From positions 1 through 8,795 of the forward strand of contig JAJRSX010000027.1 of the NCBI GenBank assembly GCA_024278555.1: a stretch of DNA of 8,795 nucleotides. The letters run 5' to 3'. Shown in pieces: positions 4,522-8,795 of this stretch. Numbering within the stretch: the first letter of the stretch is position 1; each line of letters opens with the position of its first letter. Source of the DNA: a bacterium. GTDB lineage: Bacteria > CG2-30-53-67 > CG2-30-70-394. A model generated the notes under the pieces. The model did not search any database. It had not been told where the DNA came from and saw nothing but the letters and a program-made list of their open reading frames with translations. The translations under genes were made by a program, and so were the position numbers.

Positions 4522-4544
4522 CTGATTTCGCGCAGCGAAATCAG
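4522..4544 (-). repeat. Hairpin carrying the FadL-type gene stop codon
   Basis: On the minus strand CTGATTTCGC, loop TGC, GCGAAATCAG: a perfect 10-bp stem. The TGA stop (4543-4541) is bases 2-4 of the first arm, the same place as in the vapC hairpin at 2922-2944. Both continue with AT after the second arm. The one changed stem position is compensated (T-A to C-G). Confidence 0.7.
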
Positions 4545-7500
4545 AACAGCAGGGAATACTGCACATGCACCGTATCCTGATTGGCCGACTCCTTCGAATC
4601 GCTGTACTGGCTGTTGGCGAGGTTGGTATCGCTGAACAGGGTGGTGGTAAAGGCGCGCTCCAGGGCCACGGAGAGCTCCTTGTTGTTCCACCGGTAGCTA
4701 CACCCGACTGACCCCGTCTGGAAACCGAAGGCAGGCAGCACGCCCATATTGTTGTTGCCATCCATCGCCGACTTGGCCTTGCCAAAGTCATTCCACAGGT
4801 CGTTGAAACGGCGGCCGGTGAACGAGTACCCCGCCATGACGGTAAAGTTGTCGAGGAGGTCGTAGGCACCACCGAAATTGAAGACCCACTGGTCGTGCCA
4901 GCTGAGATCCTCCTTGAAGGTGAAAGAGTTGGCGTCGCCAAAGCCCGAACCGTTGAAGCCCAAGAAGCGCTGGAAGACCGGGTTGTCCGGGTTGCGCAGG
5001 TTGGCGGCAAACTGCTGCATCGAGGAGGAGTAATCGGCCCACTTCACGTCCGTGGTGAGACGCAGCCCCTTCATCGGCCGAATCTCAACACCAAGCTCCG
5101 CCTGCTGCGGCAGCTCGATGGTGATATCGGTACGGAAGTCCCCCACCACGTTGAACTGGCCGCGCAGACTATCGTACGCGGCGAGGAACTCCTCAGGAGT
5201 GGCGTAGTTCGCCGGGTCGAGGAGGGTCTGGACCTGGCTCACCGCGAGTGCCTGGGTCGCCGCGTCGTCGGGGTCGGCGATGGACGCCACGCCGAAACCG
5301 CGCAGGAAGCGGGCGATGTCTCGGTAGTAATCGACCACCTCCTGGTCATCCGTGGTCCGTACGATCGAGCCTGTGCCGTTGTGGAAGGTCCTCGCGGTGG
5401 CGTCGATGCCGAGGGTAGCGGTGTTGTTCGTCGAGTCGTTGAGCCGCTTCGGGATCTTGTAGTTGGGCTGGCTGGTGACGTTCTGGAACTCCTGGTTGTC
5501 CACATACCCCATGAGGGAGGCAAAGGTGCGGAAGAGGCCGGCACCGGCACGGGTAAGCATCTCCACCGAGTAGGCGTCGTCGCCGGTAAAGTTGTCCTCC
5601 GGACGGCCAGAGGAGCCGGAAAGGATCAGGTCGAGCTGCCGGTTGGTGGGAATGGCCCGGTCCGATCCGGACACGCTCGGATCACCCGGCCCGTGGCTCG
5701 CGTCACCGAAAGAGGGCGCCTCACTGAGCAGCCGATCGACGTCCCCGAGCTTGGGCAATTCATTGAATATCTGCTGCGAGCTGGTCAGCGCCGGGTCCGA
5801 GCCGGGCGCCACCGAGAAGTCGACGTTGGTGATCGTCGGATCGGTGGCGACACCGTCCGCGACCGTGTCGATGAACTCGGCGAACTGGGTCATCCCCAGC
5901 TCATCGAAGATCGTCTGCATCGCGAGGAAGGAGCGCATCCCCACGTCCAGCCCCTGCTGGATCTGATCGGTGAAGTCAAAACGCAGGCCACCGTCGCGCA
6001 TGATGATGCTGGACTTCGAGGTATAGCTGCCGCCCACGGTAAGCCAGTCGTTCAACCGCCAAGTGGCACCCACCTTCACCGCGTTGGCGAAGTCCTCGAA
6101 GCCACGCCCGGAGGCGTAGCCGGTCACCTCCCCCATACCAAAACCGAAGTCCGGGAAGACGTCCTGAAAGAGGCCGTAGAACTCATCGATGATGTAGTCG
6201 TGCTCTTTGTCGGTGAACTGGCTGGAGTCGTAGAACGACTGCGCCATGAGGCTCCGGGTGAGGTTGTTCAGGGCCGAGTTGATGTCCTGATGGTCGAGGA
6301 GCTGCCCGGTCGCCTGACCTCGCTGCTCGCCGGTGGTGGCGTCATCCAACAGGGAGAACTCCCAGATCCGCTTGCGAAAAAACGCCGGCGTGGTGGTGGC
6401 ATCCTCGCCCGCGGTCGGCTGGTGAAAGAAGTCGGCAATCCGCTGCACCCCGTCCACCGGCAGCTCCACCACATTGCCGTGGGCGTCATAGGCGACCATC
6501 ACCTGGTCGTCGGCCGCCGAGGTCGGCCCCTGACGATCCAGGATGAACTGCGGAAAGGGACGGCCTGCGAAGAGCTGGCCATGGCTCGGGAAGCCCTGGG
6601 CGGTGTTCTGCGCGACTGACTTCTCGTGCGCCGTCAGGTGGTCCTGGGCCGCCAGGTAGCTCTCATCGAGGAACCGCTCGAACGCCTTCCCCTGGGCCAC
6701 CGTGTCGTTGCGGTCGAAGCGCGGCGCCAGATCGGCGAGCTGGGTATCGGTGAGCGCCCCACTGCCGCTGACCCCAAGGGCAATCTTCGCCTCGGTGCGG
6801 GTGATGATCCCGTCCTCGGTAGCCGGATTGAACGCCCGACTCCCCCTGGCGACGATCCCGTCAATTCCCAGCTCATCCGTCCCCACATCGGAGTTCGAGC
6901 TACCCACGTGGCGCGCCGCCACACCGCGCGGCGCCATCTCGGTGGAGCCGTAGATCCCAAACTTCAGGAAGCCGTAATCCTGCAGCGGCTCCACGGCGAC
7001 CGTCAGATCGTCGGTGATGTCGAAGGAGAGGGCGAGGCCGAAGCGGCCGATGATCATCAACGTGTAGTTATCGCGGCGCAGGGCGTTCTTGGCCGTCAGG
7101 TCGCGACTACCCAGCAGGTCGGAACCCTCGGCCATGAAGTGGGCCCGGCCGCCGCCCAACTGCACCGGGGTGGTGTCGTTGAAGCCCCAGTCCTGGACCG
7201 CAAAACCGCCGCCGCCTTTACCCCACATCCCGAAGCCAACCCCCACCCGCCCCGTCTTGTAGACGATCCCCACGGTGGGAAGGAAGAAGAGGGTCGACTC
7301 GTTGATCTCGAAGCGGCCGTGGGCATCACGGTTCACCGACGTGGCGAGGTCCGAGTTGTGGTCGGTGTAGCTGCCGTTGAAGATCAGCGCCCCAACGTCG
7401 AGATCGATGCGCCAGCCGTCGCCCATCTTGCCGACGTTCGCCGGATTGACCGCCAGGGTGGTGGCGTCGTCGCCGGCGGCGTTCGCCGCCCCGCCCATCG

Positions 7501-7606
7501 CCGCCATCTTGGCGCCGAAACCGGTGGGGAAGAGAGTGGTCGTCGCCTCTGCCGGCCGCGGCAGGCAGAGGGCGAGGAGGAGCAGGCTTCCGAGCAGTGC
7601 GCGCAT
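4541..7606 (-). CDS. FadL/OmpP1-family outer membrane transport protein, unusually long
   Basis: From ATG 7606 the protein has 1021 residues. The N-terminus MRALLGSLLLLALCLPRPAEA is a signal peptide with likely cleavage after AEA (21). Next comes the FadL hatch-like start FPTGFGAKMAAMGGAANA and DATTLAVNPA (26-56). Barrel-type strand sections follow: VGATWRLNDWLTVGGSYTS (512-530), ITIELPQQAELGVEIRP (828-844), LRLTTDVKWADYS (848-860) and the C-terminal HVQYSLLF ending in Phe, the usual BAM recognition end. FadL proteins import long-chain fatty acids or other hydrophobics; the substrate here is unknown. Family members are about 400-500 residues; the excess comes from two insertions of about 280 residues (roughly 223-505 and 548-825). 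GGGAG at 7618-7614, 7 bases before the ATG, supports separate initiation. It ends in a hairpin and a strong terminator. Confidence 0.85.
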   Translation of the reverse strand: MRALLGSLLLLALCLPRPAEATTTLFPTGFGAKMAAMGGAANAAGDDATTLAVNPANVGKMGDGWRIDLDVGALIFNGSYTDHNSDLATSVNRDAHGRFEINESTLFFLPTVGIVYKTGRVGVGFGMWGKGGGGFAVQDWGFNDTTPVQLGGGRAHFMAEGSDLLGSRDLTAKNALRRDNYTLMIIGRFGLALSFDITDDLTVAVEPLQDYGFLKFGIYGSTEMAPRGVAARHVGSSNSDVGTDELGIDGIVARGSRAFNPATEDGIITRTEAKIALGVSGSGALTDTQLADLAPRFDRNDTVAQGKAFERFLDESYLAAQDHLTAHEKSVAQNTAQGFPSHGQLFAGRPFPQFILDRQGPTSAADDQVMVAYDAHGNVVELPVDGVQRIADFFHQPTAGEDATTTPAFFRKRIWEFSLLDDATTGEQRGQATGQLLDHQDINSALNNLTRSLMAQSFYDSSQFTDKEHDYIIDEFYGLFQDVFPDFGFGMGEVTGYASGRGFEDFANAVKVGATWRLNDWLTVGGSYTSKSSIIMRDGGLRFDFTDQIQQGLDVGMRSFLAMQTIFDELGMTQFAEFIDTVADGVATDPTITNVDFSVAPGSDPALTSSQQIFNELPKLGDVDRLLSEAPSFGDASHGPGDPSVSGSDRAIPTNRQLDLILSGSSGRPEDNFTGDDAYSVEMLTRAGAGLFRTFASLMGYVDNQEFQNVTSQPNYKIPKRLNDSTNNTATLGIDATARTFHNGTGSIVRTTDDQEVVDYYRDIARFLRGFGVASIADPDDAATQALAVSQVQTLLDPANYATPEEFLAAYDSLRGQFNVVGDFRTDITIELPQQAELGVEIRPMKGLRLTTDVKWADYSSSMQQFAANLRNPDNPVFQRFLGFNGSGFGDANSFTFKEDLSWHDQWVFNFGGAYDLLDNFTVMAGYSFTGRRFNDLWNDFGKAKSAMDGNNNMGVLPAFGFQTGSVGCSYRWNNKELSVALERAFTTTLFSDTNLANSQYSDSKESANQDTVHVQYSLLF

Positions 7607-8795
7607 CCAGCGTCTCCCATTGCGAAGGGTTGCCAGGACCCCGAGGGGCAGGAGGAGCAACACGAGCGCCGCCCAGCCCACGTGTCCTGACGGATCACGC
7701 GTGGCCACACAGCCACCCACCGCGTCCTTGGCGTTGCGGTTCACCGTGGAGAAGAGGCCACGGTCACTCAGGCCGCCGCCCTCACCCGGCACCGCCTCGG
7801 GCACCGTCGGGTTGGCGTCGAGGTTGTCAGCGATCCCGTCACCATCCTTGTCGCCCACGGTTACCGTAAAGTCCGAGAAGTGGCTCGTACGCACGGTGAT
7901 CGTGTTCGCCTCCGTGTCGCGCGCGGCGATGCAGTCACGCTCCCTGTCCGCCACATCCACCGTCCCGTCACCATTGCGGTCCACCGTATCGTCGCAGGCC
8001 CCGAAGGTGGTCTCCGTCCCATCCGCCTCGGTGCGCACCACCTGGAAGAGCTCCTCGGCAACGCCACCCGGCGGCACGTCCGCCTGCGGATAGACCAGGG
8101 TCACCTCCACGAACGGATCAAAGGTCGCCCCCTCAGGGGTCATGCGGACCGGCTGACCGACGATCGTCGTCTCCAGGGCCCCGTCGCCGACCGCGATGGA
8201 GCGGCGCTCTCCGGCCGAGCCATCGGCCGCGGCCATTCCCAAGTTCACGGTGGTATCCGGCTCACCATCACCGTCCGCATCCGCGGTGGTAGTCGTACCG
8301 GTAGGCACCACCACCTTGGTCCCCTTGATCTTCGCGGCCCGCTCCGCCGCCTCACGTGCGGCGGTGGCGGCCGCGGCCGCGGCGGCCTTGTCCGGGTCGT
8401 CCGCGGCCAAGGCGGCGGCCGTGCTCTCCAGAGAGGTAGCGGCCGCCTCGAGCTGGCTCACGCGGCTGTCGTCCACCGCCACCGTGGCGCCGTTGGCGAG
8501 CACCACCACGGTGCCCACCGCCGGGGTATCCGTAGTGGGTGCCACCGGCTCCCCGGTCACCGGATCGCGCGGCGTGATGTCATCGACCCCGTCGCCGTTC
8601 ACATCCACCTGCACAAAGGCGTTGGTGTCATCCGCATCCAACGCCACGGGGATACCGTCGCCGTCCGCGTCCACCGGCGCGCTCGCGTCCAGGGGCGCCG
8701 AATCCAGCACGTCGATAATCCCGTCGCCGTCATCGTCCGTGTCCGCGTTGTTGCCGGTACCGTCGCCGTCCGTGTCCACCGTCTCCGCCGCATCG
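4541..8795 (-). CDS. Composite open frame: Ca-repeat surface protein joined to FadL-family protein, 5' partial
   Basis: One reading frame with no stop runs from the window edge (first full codon at 8794) to TGA 4543-4541, 1417 codons. It reads as two proteins in tandem. Residues 1-396 hold thrombospondin type 3-like Asp/Gly repeats, an Ala-rich helix, a beta-sandwich domain, and a C-terminal Gly-Gly-Cys, hydrophobic, Arg-rich sorting-type tail. Directly after Trp 396 comes Met 397, which starts a complete signal peptide and a FadL-type barrel. A signal peptide in the middle of a chain and a C-terminal anchor before it are not expected in one polypeptide. Options are a real fusion later cleaved, a lost stop codon (TGG to TGA is one base), or an assembly error. 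See the two part entries for details. The true N-terminus lies outside the window. Confidence 0.75.
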   Translation of the reverse strand, partial: DAAETVDTDGDGTGNNADTDDDGDGIIDVLDSAPLDASAPVDADGDGIPVALDADDTNAFVQVDVNGDGVDDITPRDPVTGEPVAPTTDTPAVGTVVVLANGATVAVDDSRVSQLEAAATSLESTAAALAADDPDKAAAAAAATAAREAAERAAKIKGTKVVVPTGTTTTADADGDGEPDTTVNLGMAAADGSAGERRSIAVGDGALETTIVGQPVRMTPEGATFDPFVEVTLVYPQADVPPGGVAEELFQVVRTEADGTETTFGACDDTVDRNGDGTVDVADRERDCIAARDTEANTITVRTSHFSDFTVTVGDKDGDGIADNLDANPTVPEAVPGEGGGLSDRGLFSTVNRNAKDAVGGCVATRDPSGHVGWAALVLLLLPLGVLATLRNGRRWMRALLGSLLLLALCLPRPAEATTTLFPTGFGAKMAAMGGAANAAGDDATTLAVNPANVGKMGDGWRIDLDVGALIFNGSYTDHNSDLATSVNRDAHGRFEINESTLFFLPTVGIVYKTGRVGVGFGMWGKGGGGFAVQDWGFNDTTPVQLGGGRAHFMAEGSDLLGSRDLTAKNALRRDNYTLMIIGRFGLALSFDITDDLTVAVEPLQDYGFLKFGIYGSTEMAPRGVAARHVGSSNSDVGTDELGIDGIVARGSRAFNPATEDGIITRTEAKIALGVSGSGALTDTQLADLAPRFDRNDTVAQGKAFERFLDESYLAAQDHLTAHEKSVAQNTAQGFPSHGQLFAGRPFPQFILDRQGPTSAADDQVMVAYDAHGNVVELPVDGVQRIADFFHQPTAGEDATTTPAFFRKRIWEFSLLDDATTGEQRGQATGQLLDHQDINSALNNLTRSLMAQSFYDSSQFTDKEHDYIIDEFYGLFQDVFPDFGFGMGEVTGYASGRGFEDFANAVKVGATWRLNDWLTVGGSYTSKSSIIMRDGGLRFDFTDQIQQGLDVGMRSFLAMQTIFDELGMTQFAEFIDTVADGVATDPTITNVDFSVAPGSDPALTSSQQIFNELPKLGDVDRLLSEAPSFGDASHGPGDPSVSGSDRAIPTNRQLDLILSGSSGRPEDNFTGDDAYSVEMLTRAGAGLFRTFASLMGYVDNQEFQNVTSQPNYKIPKRLNDSTNNTATLGIDATARTFHNGTGSIVRTTDDQEVVDYYRDIARFLRGFGVASIADPDDAATQALAVSQVQTLLDPANYATPEEFLAAYDSLRGQFNVVGDFRTDITIELPQQAELGVEIRPMKGLRLTTDVKWADYSSSMQQFAANLRNPDNPVFQRFLGFNGSGFGDANSFTFKEDLSWHDQWVFNFGGAYDLLDNFTVMAGYSFTGRRFNDLWNDFGKAKSAMDGNNNMGVLPAFGFQTGSVGCSYRWNNKELSVALERAFTTTLFSDTNLANSQYSDSKESANQDTVHVQYSLLF
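7607..8795 (-). CDS. Surface protein with thrombospondin type 3-like repeats and C-terminal sorting signal (5' partial, no stop of its own)
   Basis: 396 visible residues counted from the codon at 8794. Residues 1-75 contain Ca-binding Asp/Gly repeats (TDGDGTGNNADTDDDGDG, VDADGDGIPVALDADD, VDVNGDGVDDI). Residues 108-156 are an Ala-rich helical stretch. About 195-312 form a beta-sandwich that starts AVGDGALETTI and ends with the HFSDFTV strand seen at the end of ZU5-like/anchor domains. Within it, two Cys (267, 288) bracket an EF-hand-type loop DRNGDGTVDVAD. Another Ca motif, DKDGDGIADN, follows. The tail has GGC (360-362), a hydrophobic segment (about 372-389) and RNGRR (391-395), the tripartite layout of Gly/Cys-type CTERM sorting signals; I cannot name the subtype. 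It is probably exported and processed at the cell envelope. No stop separates it from the FadL-type frame. Confidence 0.75.
7614..7618 (-). promoter_or_regulatory. Ribosome binding site for the FadL-type protein
   Basis: GGGAG on the minus strand, 7 bases before ATG 7606. It decides the start of the FadL-type protein inside an otherwise continuous frame, because optimal spacing plus an immediate signal peptide is unlikely by chance. Confidence 0.7.

Noticed and set aside
7544-7606. Lipoprotein signal in the FadL-type N-terminus (LALC)
   Set aside because: The residue before Cys is Leu, not Gly/Ala/Ser as a lipobox needs, and a standard cleavage site AEA follows.
4895-7690. Long plus-strand open frames (4895-6619 and 6626-7690)
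   Set aside because: They lie antisense to the FadL-type gene in a GC-rich region. Their translations are His/Arg/Val-rich without domains, while the minus strand encodes clear signal peptide and barrel motifs.
1-8795. tRNA, rRNA or riboswitch genes
   Set aside because: Read through both strands of the gaps; no cloverleaf with CCA end, rRNA-like stretch or known riboswitch core was seen.

Overview
The window reads as a high-GC, Gram-negative bacterial chromosome segment. The Gram-negative call rests on a large FadL-type outer-membrane barrel protein with a signal peptide and a terminal Phe. REP-like palindromes of the GTAGGAG(C/G)GGG type resemble those of pseudomonads and relatives, so an uncultivated gammaproteobacterium is the most likely source. 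That is inference; no rRNA or other marker gene is present.

Layout. Positions 1-141 hold the 3' end of a coiled-coil protein gene. Positions 142-866 are gene-free but carry short tandem repeats with periods 7, 8 and 9; the 8-mer and 9-mer types each occur in both orientations. Positions 927-4293 form an accessory stretch of small modules: a DUF4143-type AAA ATPase (+), a VapBC-type AbrB/PIN pair (+), a DUF4258-like/DUF2283 pair (+) that looks like a candidate toxin-antitoxin unit, and a MazEF-type pair (-). A REP-like palindrome, complete, halved or solo, lies in every gap between these modules and on both outer sides. Positions 4541-8795 are one uninterrupted minus-strand reading frame that runs off the window. 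It joins a calcium-repeat, C-terminally anchored surface protein to a 1021-residue FadL-family protein.

How the parts work together. Each small pair is translationally coupled: ATGA overlap for the PIN toxin, GTGA overlap for DUF2283, and a 4- to 13-nt overlap for MazF depending on the start used. This is typical of toxin-antitoxin operons, and the stretch looks like a stability or defence-type patch built from REP-punctuated units. The downstream surface/outer-membrane locus is probably a separate function (hydrophobic substrate uptake plus an envelope-anchored protein). Its transcript end is marked by a strong terminator.

Most interesting points: (1) REP elements in every gap, with a four-hairpin internal structure and compensatory changes; (2) a second hairpin family, CTGATTTYGC-NNN-GCRAAATCAG, whose TGA is the actual stop codon of both the PIN gene and the FadL gene; (3) the in-frame join of two apparently complete proteins through one TGG codon directly before a well-placed ribosome binding site and ATG; (4) three promoters whose -10 box sits 6-7 nt before the ATG, suggesting leaderless transcripts.
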